In this document: positions 44,073 to 54,807 of the stretch, in pieces | How the letters are laid out: each line of letters starts with the position of its first letter | Numbering within the stretch: the first letter of the stretch is position 1 | DNA from: Cryptomeria japonica | Lineage: Eukaryota; Streptophyta; Pinopsida; Cupressales; Cupressaceae | Assembly (NCBI RefSeq): GCF_030272615.1 | Contig: NC_081412.1 | Location: 339,382,870 to 339,446,869, forward strand | Direction: 5' to 3' | DNA length: 64,000 nucleotides | Program-made: the position numbers and the translations under genes | Notes under the pieces: model-generated | What the model was told of the DNA's origin: nothing | The model's input: only the letters and a program-made list of their open reading frames with translations | Databases searched by the model: none

Positions 44073-47000
44073 ATGGCTTATGAATCGCATTCTAGTTCTA
44101 GTGCACCTATAGATACACCTGAGTTTCTTCAAAAGAAAATTAGATACAATGCCCTATCTCAAATTCTCACCGAAGTTATTGTCGAGGGAGATATGTCAGG
44201 GTATATAGACTGTAAGTTGGAAGACCTAAGATCCCTAGTAATTCACTCTCGGCTAAGTTTGTTCTGTGGAGATGACAAGAAGATCAAACTAGAGTATAGC
44301 ATCCTTGAGAAGATGAATCTACACAATGTGGTATACTTTCTGGAAGAGTTTACAGAAGAACATATTCGCATTATCCTCAGTAGAGTGCATGGTGACAAGA
44401 TGTATCTCGAGCGGACCCATGACATCACACCAGAAGCGATTCATGTCGTCACTGGATTTTGCAATGTTGGAGAAGTACCAGCTCTACGGAAGGTCACCAA
44501 AACTAAAATGACAGAGCTCACTGATTTTGTGAGTGACCAACGGGCAATGACCGTCAACACCATTTTTGATGATCTAGTAAAATATGCTTGCATGGTGATT
44601 GGTTACATGATATTTTATGCCAGCAGAATGAATTATGTCCCTGCTGCTTACAGGATGATCAAGGAAGATATTAAATCTGACCTATGTACCTGTTTATAGA
44701 AGCAATTGTTGTTGAATATGAAATCCATCAAACAAGACAAATCACTGAGGTTCAAGTTGGCCAACTTCAGGTCGGTCTATTCTTCTATTTTCAAGTTTAT
44801 TTCCCTGGAGTAGGTAATGTTCAATGGTCTACTGACCTACTGGTTTCTAGACAGATTAAGGAGAGTCTACAAGCAGTGGGAACTGCATATCCTGAGGTTC
44901 TAAATAAGTATTTTGATGAATTCAAACAAAAGATGAACCAGAGAATAAGGATATGTGATGATATAGTGAAGAAGTATGAAGATGACATCTACTTCACAAT
45001 AAGGACGGATGACTGCATGATAGAAGCTTTAGAACCTAGAAAGGAAGTAGTTGGCCCTATGGGGTATGAAGTGGTGAATGACATATTGATTGGGTATGCC
45101 TCTACCCTACTTGCCTCACCACTGGATGCAAAGAAGAAAAGAACCAGTACCTACTCGGAGAGGGTCACACTGATTGAGGAACTGAAGTAGAAAAAGGGAA
45201 AAGTAGTGCCATCGGTATCTGCACCGGTTACATCTGCCAGTCTGAAAGTGACCAAGCGGTCACCAACCAAAAAGAATCTTGAGATTATTCCAGCTAAAGT
45301 ATTTGAGAGGAAGCGGAAATCCAAGAATCACTCACTGGAGGCAGAAGACATTGAACTTGAGATTGAAACAAAGAAGTTGAGGCAATCAAGCAAAAAGTCG
45401 AAGTCTATTGGTAATGTACCAGCAACTTCTGCATCGGTAAATATAGATATTACCTCTTATAAACCAATGACGCACTATCAAAGGACAATAAAGAATAGTA
45501 GGAGGAAATTGCTTGATGACTTGAAGGAACATTTTGATGACTTTAATGATAGTGAAAAAGAGGAGGTAGAACAGGAGGTCATTAAATATTTATGTATTAA
45601 TGGTCGGTCACCTTCTAATGGTGCATTGCCATTGAAAAAGAACAAGAGATCAAGGAGAAAAAATTTGTACAGTACTTTCCTGATGTTTCAAATTCTGAGT
45701 TATTTGAAATTATTGATAAGAATAAAGGCATCTTCTTTATGAGAATGAGGTGAATCGGGTTACTAGAAGGTAAAACTTTTGAAGTAGAAAAGGATACACA
45801 CATACATGTTAAAGTTGTTGTCAAAATGCACCAAGTATCCGAAGCTGCTAAACAGGCTGATCAAGAACCTGACCTATGCTCAAGCAAATCGGATGAGGTA
45901 TTTGATAGTCAAGGTGAAAGAGTGACAGAACAAATTGACCCTATTGATGTTGATGCATTAGATAATGAGGATGTCACTCTTGATAAAGAAAAAGTTGAGA
46001 AAAAGAAATAGGACAAAGAAAAAGCTGAGAAAGAGAAACAGGACAAAGAGAAAGTGGAGAAAGAACAAGAGGAAAGAGCAAGGCAAGAAGATAAGAGAAA
46101 AGATGAAGAGAAAAAGAAAGAAGAAGATAAGAGAAAAGAAGAAGAGAAGAAGAAAGAAGAAGATAAGAGACAAGATGAAGAGAAGAAGAAAGAAGAAGAC
46201 AAGAGGAAGGAAGAAGAAAGGAAGAAGGAGGAAGAGAAGAAAAAGCAAGAAGAGGATCAGAAGAAAGAAATGGAGAAGAAATAAAAAGAGGAGAAAGAGA
46301 AAGAAGAAGAAAAGAAGAAAGAAGAAGAAAAGAAAAGAGTGGAAGAGGAGAAGGAAGAAGAGAAGAGAAAACAAGCGAAGATCAAGACCAAAGAAGGAGG
46401 GCAAACTCCTAAGGCAACCGGTGATCAAACCAAGAAGGTTGATTCCACCAGTCCTATTGATCTAACTCTTGCATGTCTGACTCAATCAGCAGATGAGTCT
46501 GAGATAATTCGAGGCATCAAACTTGCACAGGAGAGACTGGAAGAATTGCAGAGGAAGAAAGAACAAGATGTCATACAAATTGTTGTTGACACCCTTACCA
46601 GTCTAATTCTCGATACTAACCTCCCCAGTACCGACTCCTCTCTATCCAAGATCAAACTTCTTTGTAACGTAGTAGAAGACTAGGTACAATGCTTGGAAGA
46701 TTTTGCTCAAGCAATTGCAAGAAAAAACTATTGAAAGGAACTCAATATTGCCTTAGTCAAGCAAATGAATGAACTTAGGACACAACTACTCAAGCAGAAG
46801 AATGATATCAACGTTTCTATGGGTGAGGGTAAATTATTTTTGAGTAAAATCTACCAACCCCATCTAATTTGTGAAGATGTACTCAAACAGAAAGCTCAAC
46901 TCTAATCAGAGTTACAGGAATATATCAGCAACTTCAAGATGCCCTATGATTTATTTACTGCCTATGGACAAATCGTTCATCATTTTCAGCATCAGACTAC

Positions 47001-47238
47001 CAAGATGGACTTAGAGATCAGCAATCAGACTCAAGATTTGCAAGTGCTTCAACTAATCCTATTGCCAAAATTGTAGGTTCTTCAGAGATGTTTTCTCAAC
47101 TTGGAAGCTATCACGGTAACTCAAGAGATGAGTACCATCGATGCAATGGAAGAACTGGTATTTCAGATGAAGACTAAAAGTGAGGTTGCTACCTCATTAC
47201 TTGAGTCATGGACATTGGACATGAAAACTTTTGTGTAG

Positions 47239-47243
47239 CACTT
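47239..47243. other. Left TSD cactt of the Tork Copia (right copy 51968-51972)
   Basis: A perfect 5-bp duplication. Joining the flanks restores the ORF2 reading frame through HFKSVF, as found uninterrupted in the minus copy. Confidence 0.95.
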
Positions 47244-47672
47244 TGTTGAAATGTGGCGACTGATCAGCAAAGTACTGTACACTCAGCATGTATCCTTCCT
47301 GAGGTCCGGGGCCAGGCCGGGCCCTGGGAAGAGGTTCGGGGGCAGCAGCCCTCGAGAAAAAAAAATTTGGCTATTTTTTTGATGAAAACCGACATTGTAA
47401 TAAAACCCTAAAAAGGACGACTTTGTTTTTGCCCTAAAAATGCATGTTATAAACGGCTGGGATGCTTAAGGCATTGTAAGGGTTGATGTACTATTTTTGG
47501 TGGATAATAAGAAAGATTGGACAACTATGTATGGTGGACGTAACCCATTCTGGGTGAACCACGTTAAATCTATGTGTTATCTGTGTCCTATTTTATTTCT
47601 TTATCTTTTGTATTTAAATATGCATATAATTTTTAGTTCATATTTGCTTCAGATCTGCTTGAAACCCTAACA
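47244..47672 (+). repeat. Tork Copia 5' LTR (429 bp)
   Basis: It begins tgttgaaatgtgg and ends gaaaccctaaca. It carries a GC-rich 70-bp segment (about 47286-47355, gtccggggccaggccggg) that the 3' LTR lacks. Confidence 0.95.
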
Positions 47673-47674
47673 AT

Positions 47675-47686
47675 TGGTATCAGAGT
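47675..47686 (+). other. Primer-binding site of the Tork Copia
   Basis: tggtatcagagt, two bases after the LTR, pairs with initiator tRNA-Met except for its last base. Confidence 0.92.
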
Positions 47687-47732
47687 GAGGTTTTCTGTAA
47701 ATTGGCAGGACTTTCAGATTTGAGTGGGAGCA

Positions 47733-48590
47733 ATGGAGGATTCCAAATTCAAGGTCGAAAAGTTTAATAGCCAGAATTATTAGTTATGGAAAATGCAGAT
47801 GGAGGATTACCTGTATCAAAAGAATTTGTGGCGGCCATTAGAAGGAAAGGCAAAGAAAGCGACCACAATGTCAGATGAAGAATGGGACATTTTAGATAGA
47901 AAGGCACTGGGATCCATTCGATTGTGCCTTGCACCGTCTGTAGCTTTCAATATAACATAAGCAAAAACAATTGTAGATTTGATGGCGACATTGGCTAAGC
48001 TGTATGAGAAACCCTCAGCTTCGAATAAGGTATTTCTTATGAAGCGTTTGTTTACTTTGAAAATGAGGGAGGGAGGATCTATAGCGGAGCACTTAAATGA
48101 ATTTAATACAATTACCAATCAATTGTCTTTGGTAAAAATTACTTTTGCAGAAGAGGTTAGGGCTCTCTTGATTTTATGTTCTTTGCCAGAAAGCTGGAAT
48201 AGCTTGGTTATGGCTGTAAGTAACTCTGTCTCTGGAAAAAATACTTTGGTATTTGATGATATTGTTGGTGTTATCCTAAGCGAGGAAATGCAAAGGAAAA
48301 GCACAGGTGAGACTCCAACATCATCAAGTAGTGTTTTGAATGTGGAGAACAGAGGAAGATCAAAGGAAAGAGGAAAAAGCCCTTGGAATGAGAAGTCACG
48401 AGGGAAGTCAAAGAAAGAACACTCTCAATCTAGAGGAAAGAAAGATTGTTGGTACTGCGGAAAGCCTAGTCATCTAAAGAAAGACTGTTGGTCTCGGAAA
48501 AACAAAGAAGGAGACAAAAATGAAAATGACAGTAAGGAAGCTAATATTGCAAGTAATACTTTACAAGATGCTTTAATCTTATGTTTGGAT
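47733..48590 (+). pseudogene. gag: gag of the Tork Copia
   Basis: The ATG at 47733 gives MEDSKFKVEKFNSQNY, then a stop, then LWKMQMEDYLYQKNLW. A second stop is at 47958-47960 (FNIT-stop-AKT). The Copia gag core (MATLAKLYEKPSASNKVFLM, LNEFNTITNQL, LILCSLPESWN) and a single zinc knuckle CWYCGKPSHLKKDC (about 48450) follow. The frame is otherwise continuous into protease. Role: capsid and RNA binding. Confidence 0.9.
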
Positions 48591-48990
48591 AATGTTAATG
48601 ATTCCTGGGTAATAGATTCTGGGGCTTCATTTCATGCTACACCCCATAGAAAATATTTTCTAGATTATGTTCAAGGTGATTTTGGACAGGTATATTTGGG
48701 TGATGATGAGCCCTGTCAAATTGTTGGAAAAGGAAAGATAAAGATCAAGTTGCAGAATGGAAATGACTAGTTTCTACAGGAGGTAAGACATGTTCCTAAC
48801 TTAAGAAGAAATTTAATTTCTGCAGGGCAACTAGGTAGTGAAGGTTGCATAGTTACCTTCTTAGACAGTATCTGGAAGGTCACTAAAGGATCATTAGTAG
48901 TAGCTAAAGGTGCGAAGGTAAGCACATTATATGTGTGTACTGGTAACACTTACTCTACCTTAGTTGCTATAGATAAAGTTACTGCAGGGA
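48591..48990 (+). pseudogene. Protease of the Tork Copia
   Basis: WVIDSGASFHATPHRKYF carries the catalytic DSG motif of Copia aspartic proteases. A stop at 48768-48770 (GND-stop-FLQEV) lies where Trp is expected. It continues VRHVPNLRRNLISAGQL, the standard end of this region. Confidence 0.9.
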
Positions 48991-50160
48991 CAACAACAAT
49001 AGACGTTGCAAGAACAGATTTGATAATGTGGCACCATAGGCTTGGGCACATGAGTGAGAAAGGAATGAAAATACTTCACTCCAAAAATCTATTGCCAAGA
49101 CTAAAGAAGATTGATTTAGAGTTCTGTGAAAACTGTGTTTATGGTAAACAGAAAAGAGTCAGATTTCTCAAGGTTGGGAAAGAGAAGAAGAGTGAGAAGT
49201 TAGAGCTTGTGCATTCAAATGTATGGGGACTGGCTCATGTATCATCTCTTGGTGGCTCTTTTTATTATGTTATTTTTATTGATGACTCAACCAGAAAAAC
49301 ATGGGTATATTTCCTAAAACAGAAATCGGATGTTTTCAAAACTTTTAAGAAATGGAAAGCTTTGGTTGAGAATGAGACAGGAAAAAAGTTGAAGTGTCTC
49401 AGATCGGATAATGGAGGTGAGTATTTCAACAAAGCATTTGAAGATTACTTCTCCTTAAATGGGATTCGAAAGCAGAAGACAGTTCCAGGAACTCCACAAG
49501 AAAATGGTGTGTCAGAGAGAATGAATAGGACTATCATGGAACGCGCGAGGAGCATGAGATTGCATGTTAGATTGCCCTTACATTTTTGGGAAGATGTTGT
49601 ACATACTGTTGTCTATTTGATAAATAGAGGACCTCCAACCCCTTTGGATGGTGGTATTCCAGAGGAGGCATGGACTGGTAAAAAGGTAAATTATTCTTTT
49701 CTGAAAACCTTTGGTTGTGAAGCTTTTGTCCATGTTGATAAGGAAAATAGAACCAAGCTTGATGCTAAATCTCATAAATGTACCTTCATTGGATATGGGA
49801 TAGATGAATATGGCTATCGGTTATGGGCTTTTGAAAATAAGAAAATAACTAGAAGTAGAGATGTTATATTCAATGAGAAGGTTATGTATAAAGAACAGAT
49901 GCAGGAAAAGAAGCATGAACAGAACAAGCAAGAATATGTGGTGTTGGATGAGATTCCTGAAAATGAAATGCCATAGGTACCTGATGCTCAGCAACAACAG
50001 AATGTCCCACAAACTCCTGCAAGTGTTAGACATTCTATGAGGTCAAGGAGACCCCCTGAAAGATTTTCTCCGTCTTTGTATTCTATATTATTAACTGATT
50101 CTGGTGAACCAGAAGAATATGAAGAAGCAATGCAGGTGGATGTCAAACAACAATGAGAGC
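48991..50160 (+). pseudogene. Integrase of the Tork Copia, first catalytic Asp changed to Asn
   Basis: HHCC region: WHHRLGHMSEKGMKIL ... FCENCVYGKQKRV. In the core, the expected H-S-D-V-W-G reads HSNVWG, so the first acid of the DDE triad is Asn. The second (RSDNGGEYF) and the Glu (TPQENGVSERMNRT) remain. The C-terminal part (FLKTFGCEAFVHVDKENR, GYGIDEYGYRLW) and an acidic linker follow. Stops at 49974-49976 and 50154-50156. Confidence 0.92.
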
Positions 50161-51100
50161 TAGGCATGAAAGAGGAGATGGACTTCTTGATGAAAAATCA
50201 GACTTGGGACTTAGTCCCTTTATCTGCAGAAAAAAGAGCCTTGCCTAACAAACGGGTTTATCGGCTAAAGGAGGAGGAAGGAGGTCAGAAAAGATATAAG
50301 GCCAGACTTGTGGTAAAAGGTTTTGCACAGAAAAAGGGTATAGATTATGATGAAATATTTTCTCCAGTTGTAAAAATGACTTCAATTAGAACTGTACTTA
50401 GTCTTGTGGCTGCAGATGATTTACATCTTGAACAATTAGATGTGAAAACAGCTTTTCTCCATGGAGATTTGGAGGAGGAAATTTACATGTTGCAACCACA
50501 GGGATATGAGGTCAAAGGTAAGGAGAACTTGGTGTGCAAGTTGAAGAAAAGTTTGTATGGCCTAAAGCAAGCACCCCGACAATGGTATTTAAAATTTGAT
50601 AGTTTCGTGGCTGAACATGGTTATCATAGATGTCATTCTCATAATTGTGTATATTTTAAGAGATTGGATGATGGCAATTATATTATCCTGTTGCTTTATG
50701 TTGATGACATGCTTGTTACTGGTTCTAACATGGAACACATAAATGATCTTAAACAAAAATTAGCCAGGTCATTTTCTATGAAGGATTTGGGTGCAGCTAA
50801 GCAAATTTTGGGTATGAGGATTACACGGGACAGAAAAAATAGAACCTTGAATTTGTCCCAAAGTGAATATATAAAGAAGGTTTTGAAAAGATTTAACATG
50901 CAGGATGCAAAAGCAGTTAGTACACCATTGGCTAGTCATTTCAAATTGACTAAGGAGATGTGCCCAAAGGCACAGGAAGAAGTAAAGAAAATGTCTAACA
51001 TCCCGTATTCATCAACTGTTGGCAGTCTGATGTATGCAATGGTATGCACAAGGTCAAATATTGCACATGCAGTGGGAGTTATGAGTAGGTTTATGAGTAA
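50161..51100 (+). pseudogene. Reverse transcriptase of the Tork Copia (open, YVDD intact)
   Basis: The longest clean open stretch of the window (50166-51191). RT blocks are RYKARLVVKGFAQKKGIDYD, EQLDVKTAFLHGDLEEEIYM, LKKSLYGLKQAPRQWYLKFD and LLLYVDDMLVTGSNMEHIND, with the metal-binding YVDD preserved, then MKDLGAAKQILGMRI and SNIPYSSTVGSLMYAMVCTR. It has no start of its own; it belonged to the polyprotein. Confidence 0.93.
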
Positions 51101-51427
51101 TCCGGGTATGGAACATTGGAATGCTGTGAAATGGATCCTTCGGTATTTGAAAGGAACCAAATACGAAGGCATTATGTTTCAAAGGAAATGATTTGGTTAC
51201 AATGTTTTCTGGAGGAATTGGGTCAGACACAGGAGGATCACCCATTGTATACTGATAGCCAGAGTGTCATTCATCTTGCGAAGAACTCTGCTTTTCATTC
51301 AAGGACAAAGCACATTCAACTCAGGTACCACTTCATCCAGACTGTTTTGGAGGAGGGTCAGTTACGGCTTGAGAAGATTCACACAAGTGAGAATCCTGTC
51401 GATATGTTCATGAAGGCAGTTCCATAG
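51101..51427 (+). pseudogene. RNase H of the Tork Copia, core deleted
   Basis: The sequence goes from WILRYLKGTKYEGIMF directly, at about 51180, to EMIWLQCFLEELGQTQ in another frame, then YTDSQSVIHLAKNSAFHSR, TKHIQLRYHFIQ and the end at 51425-51427. The segment usually between these (with the first catalytic acids and the STSGY region, roughly 60 residues) is missing, so RNase H cannot function. Confidence 0.88.
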
Positions 51428-51548
51428 GGGATGTTGATTTCTTCATCAGTTTCTGTTGGTCTTCTTGATTAATAATTGTGGAATTTATACCAGTCGAGTC
51501 CTAGTGTTTTATCTAGCGGATGTTGCATGTACAGTGGTGTCATGTAGT

Positions 51549-51608
51549 ATCAGTCTCCAAGTGGGAGATTGTTTGGTGTGGAGCGTGATCAGTCTCCAAG
51601 TGGGAGAT
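51549..51608 (+). other. Polypurine tract of the Tork Copia, duplicated
   Basis: tcagtctccaagtgggagat occurs twice about 40 bp apart; the second copy abuts the 3' LTR and is the functional position. Confidence 0.8.
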
Positions 51609-51967
51609 TGTTGAAATGTGGTGACTGATCAGCAAAGTATTGTACACTCAAGAAAAAAAAATGGGATATTTTTTTGATGAAAACCGACATTGTAATAAAA
51701 CCCTAAAAAGGTCGACTTTGTTTTTGCCCTAAAAATGCATGTTATAAGCGGTTGGGATGCTTAAGGCATTGTAAGGGTTGATGTACTATTTTTGCTAGAT
51801 AATAAGAAAGATTGGATGACTGTGTATGGTGGACGTAACCCATTGTGGGTGAACCACGTTAAATCTCTGTGTTATCTATGTCCTATTTTATTTCTTTATC
51901 TTTTGTATTTAAATCTGCATATAATTGTTAGTTCATATTTGCTTCAGATTTGCTTGAAACCCTAACA
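51609..51967 (+). repeat. Tork Copia 3' LTR (359 bp)
   Basis: Same ends as the 5' LTR but 70 bp shorter; the missing segment is bounded by ctca / ctcga, suggesting deletion at short homology. Confidence 0.95.
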
Positions 51968-52012
51968 CACTTTAAATCTGTTTTTGAGAAATTTCATTCC
52001 TTATTGTCATGA

Positions 52013-52256
52013 ACATCTACTCTATTTTATTGTATAAGGAAAAAGGGGTTACTTTGCATTACTTTGTCATTGTTGGCAAAGGGGGGGTAGTGTACATTAA
52101 AATTTTGGTGAATGTTACTATTTCATGCACTTACTTATAATTTTTGCAAAGGTAGGAGTATATATGCTTAGGGGGAGTAATTTTGATTGTAGCATCTTTT
52201 TTGTTATTGTTGTAAAAACACTTAGATGTCAAAATTTTCCTAAGTGTTACCATCAA
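52013..52256 (+). other. 3' untranslated region of the non-autonomous element
   Basis: Non-coding. It contains the words ttgcattactttgtc, ggcaaagggggg and cttagggggag, similar to the stretch before the LTR of the SIRE-like Copia at 18210-18457. Confidence 0.65.
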
Positions 52257-52272
52257 TGCCAGAGGGGGATAC
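52257..52272 (+). other. Polypurine tract of the non-autonomous element
   Basis: tgccagagggggatac, immediately before the 3' LTR. Confidence 0.85.
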
Positions 52273-53441
52273 TGTTGGCATTTTGATGATGTTTTGATTG
52301 TCATTGATGGACACACACTTTCTTGATGTATGAGTTATGCTCAACCGGTAATTGTTCCAACCGATATTTGTGTATCACTGAATGTGTAGTCTTTTAGACT
52401 ATCGGTATTTTGCAGAAGATGGTTTACCAGTTACAGATTGACTGAAGACCCCAAGCAGTATGAAGACCCCTAGCAGTTTGAGGATCCCAAGCGGTTTGAG
52501 GATCTCAAGCGGTATGAAGGACCCAAGCGGTAGTTAACTTTTGATCGGAACACTACGATCTTCCAGTCTTCATTTTTGACAACCAATAATCGGTATATTG
52601 TATTAACCGGTATATATCTATGATGAGTTACCAACCGGTATTACTGTAATGTGTGATGAATTATCATGCATCGACACTTTGGCGATGTTTTTGTGTCATG
52701 TTATCAAATGTGTCTAGATGCACTGTACCTAGGAACTTGTAGTCTAATTCTATTGGACAACATGAAATCAGATTCCTTTATAAGGACATCATGTCTAGGG
52801 TTTGAGTATGTGAGATATAGAATAGAAAAGGTTATGTGCGATCATTGAAGGGAAGATTAGGTCTATGTGAAGGGATAGAGTGTGGAGATATAGAAGACTA
52901 AAGTAATGTTGAAATGCATTATCAAGGAGTTGTCAAGGATCTAATTAAGCATATTGTGCTATCATCTAGATCATTCACTTGTTGATTATTCACATCTTCG
53001 ACAAGTTTGAAGCCCTTAACCGGGTAGGCTCAGCAAAGCCTTTGAAAATCCTCTAACAAGGTGATTTGCAACTATGGATCTTAAATCCTCTAATAGGTAG
53101 TCTTTAACAAGACTTATCTCCTAACAGAGATCTAGATTCCTAACAAGATCTGTTCTGGTGAAGAACATAGTATGACCTTAACCGGTCTGGTTACTATTCT
53201 GCAGATAGTTACTTGTGAGTTTCTGCTCACCATGGTTTTTCCCATTTGGGTTTCAACATCAAATATCTTGTGTTATGGTGATTGTGCTCTTGTGGGTGAA
53301 TGCTTTGTTTTCTATTTGGTTTGCACTTATCTTAACTGGTTTATTAGTGAATCTGTTGCACCGGTTATCTGCTAAACTGTTTAAGATTTTGCTTATAGTA
53401 ATTTTTGGCATACTAATTCACCCTCCTCTTAGTATTCATCA
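52273..53441 (+). repeat. 3' LTR of the non-autonomous element (1,169 bp)
   Basis: Pairs with 41148-42318; U3 repeats at about 52445-52533; ends agtattcatca before ctttg. Confidence 0.95.
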
Positions 53442-53446
53442 CTTTG

Positions 53447-54170
53447 TTTATTTGCCTAAAAAACAATGAAAGAGGTCCTAATCAAGGAACACAAATGTCC
53501 AAGAAAGGAGAGAATTTGGATTCAGGACAATTCTATGCAAGAAAGGATATCAAGTTATAAAAGATAAAAATCAACAAAGGTAAAGTGGATCCTTAAAAAA
53601 GAGGAACAATTGACAACTATTATTCTTGCTCCACAATGTAGAGACAAGAAGAACTAGGCTATTATGTTGCCTCCCAAGTATGATTGCACATGAAATCGTA
53701 GTACCATGAATGACAATGAGCCCCTAATAGGTAATTAAGCTACCAATGTCATATAGCAAGATAAAAACATAATAGGTTATAAATGTCATTTAGAAGGGAT
53801 ATGATAAGTGTATAACTCATTGTCAACTATTATTTAAATGTTACTAGAACTACAATAAGTTGTTGAATTTTAATCTCCAAATCATGACATTCATTACTGG
53901 AATAGTTGATGATGCTTGAAAAAAGGATTTTCCTAATTTTGTTTATGGTTTTTTCTTCAATTTTTCAAGGGGAGAGTAATAAAATTGGCTTTAAGAAACT
54001 CATACAAAATTATCTCTTGTTGTGATATTAAAATTTGTTGGAAAAGTCATAGATATATTAGACAATGGGGGAGGGGATGTCAACAAAGGAGGAGGATAGA
54101 AACCTAAATTGGTGTATATCACTTAACAAACCACCTGATACTTAATCGACGTGTCTATCATATGCAATAT
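53447..54170. other. CACTA interior, nothing recognised
   Basis: About 720 bases of AT-rich sequence. No domain, repeat or element end seen. Confidence 0.5.
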
Positions 54171-54392
54171 AACCGATACTAATCAGTATGTATTAGTTAA
54201 GCCCGATAACAATCAATGTTCACAGTTAATATATTAACTGATATTAATCAGAGTGCATTGGTTAAACCCGATAACAATCGGTGTTCATAGTTAATATGTT
54301 AACCGATATTAATCGGAGTGCATTGGTTTTAATGTAAACCGATACCAATCGGTATTCTGTGCTATGAGATTTACAACCGGTGATTATCGGTA
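54171..54392. repeat. Imperfect tandem repeats containing accgat...atcggt palindromes
   Basis: About three and a half units of 65-70 bp. Each contains an inverted pair such as accgatattaatcgg, accgataccaatcggt or ccgataacaatcgg, joined by gttaatatgtta and gcattggttaa words. Confidence 0.75.
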
Positions 54393-54688
54393 GTTAAGCA
54401 TTGATCGAACTTTGCAAGTACGGTTGAATATATACAAATTTAACAATGATCATCGATCAAATGAATGAACAATAGCTTGAAGTCTTCATCATAGTTTATC
54501 GATAGGATAGATGATTGAATGAGAGACTTCATTTATCTCTCGTTCAATCATTTATCTTACCGAGGCTATCATGTATTAACAAGATAGAGAGACCTTATAT
54601 CAAATTAAGGAAGGCATGAGAGTGATATATGTATTAGTGTAATTATTATATATTTTGAATATTATCCTTAGTTACATTCAAACCAAAT
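54393..54688. other. CACTA interior, nothing recognised
   Basis: Non-coding AT-rich sequence, with a loose inverted pair gagagacttcatttatctctc near 54520. Confidence 0.45.
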
Positions 54689-54807
54689 TACAAGTTACAT
54701 TCAATATAGAACCACAAGTTACATCACCCTATCTACAAGTTACATTCAATATAGGACCACAAGTTACATCACCCAATTAGGGTCAGACCAAATTACAAGT
54801 TACATTT
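54689..54807. repeat. Short tandem repeat, about 44-bp unit
   Basis: Two full units of tacaagttacattcaatata (g/a)(g/a)accacaagttacatcaccc and a partial third. Confidence 0.85.

Larger units (their letters stand above)
47244..51967 (+). mobile_element. Ty1/Copia retrotransposon, Tork/Tnt1-like, 4.7 kb, nearly full length
   Basis: LTRs 47244-47672 and 51609-51967, primer site, one gag-pol frame in the order gag, protease, integrase, RT, RNase H, polypurine tract, and TSD cactt. Small LTRs and a single gag-pol frame fit the Tork lineage. About a dozen substitutions separate the LTRs over 330 compared bases by eye. It is defective: five in-frame stops, a changed integrase residue and a deleted RNase H core. 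Confidence 0.95.
44073..52012 (+). pseudogene. ORF2 of the non-autonomous element, unknown function, split by the Tork Copia
   Basis: The proposed start is ATG 44073 (MAYESHSSSSAPIDTPEF). The first part runs to 47243, the Tork Copia occupies 47244-51967, and the last codons (HFKSVFEKFHSLLS, stop 52010-52012) follow it. About 1,050 codons in all. N-terminal globular region: VIVEGDMSGYIDCKLEDL, ITPEAIHVVTGFCNVGEVP, DDLVKYACMVIGYMIFYASR, LQVGLFFYFQVYFPGVGNV, AYPEVLNKYFDEFKQKMNQ. Then basic linker (KVTKRSPTKKNLEI), acidic patch, a Glu/Lys-rich single helix (about 45985-46390) and a C-terminal coiled coil. Frameshifts at about 44690 and 45630 and several stops. No catalytic motif or membrane segment recognised. 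The minus copy preserves the same order. Confidence 0.75.
41148..53441 (+). mobile_element. Complete non-autonomous LTR retrotransposon (gag-like ORF + large ORF2, no pol)
   Basis: LTRs 41148-42318 and 52273-53441, primer site at 42321, polypurine tract before 52273, and a perfect TSD ctttg. Between gag-like ORF and ORF2 there is no protease, integrase, RT or RNase H; the only pol present belongs to the Tork Copia inserted at 47244-51967. Without that insertion the element is about 7.6 kb. The LTR start (tgttggcat), the polypurine context (ccatcaatgccaaag/agagggggaga) and the tRNA-Met primer site match SIRE-like Copia, so it is probably mobilised by such an element. LTRs differ at about 17 of the first 280 positions by eye. 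Confidence 0.88.

Noticed and set aside
44073-47243. ORF2 as an envelope-like protein of SIRE elements
   Set aside because: Its position after gag resembles it, but I see no signal peptide, transmembrane segment or glycosylation-rich ectodomain, and the long Glu/Lys helix does not fit.
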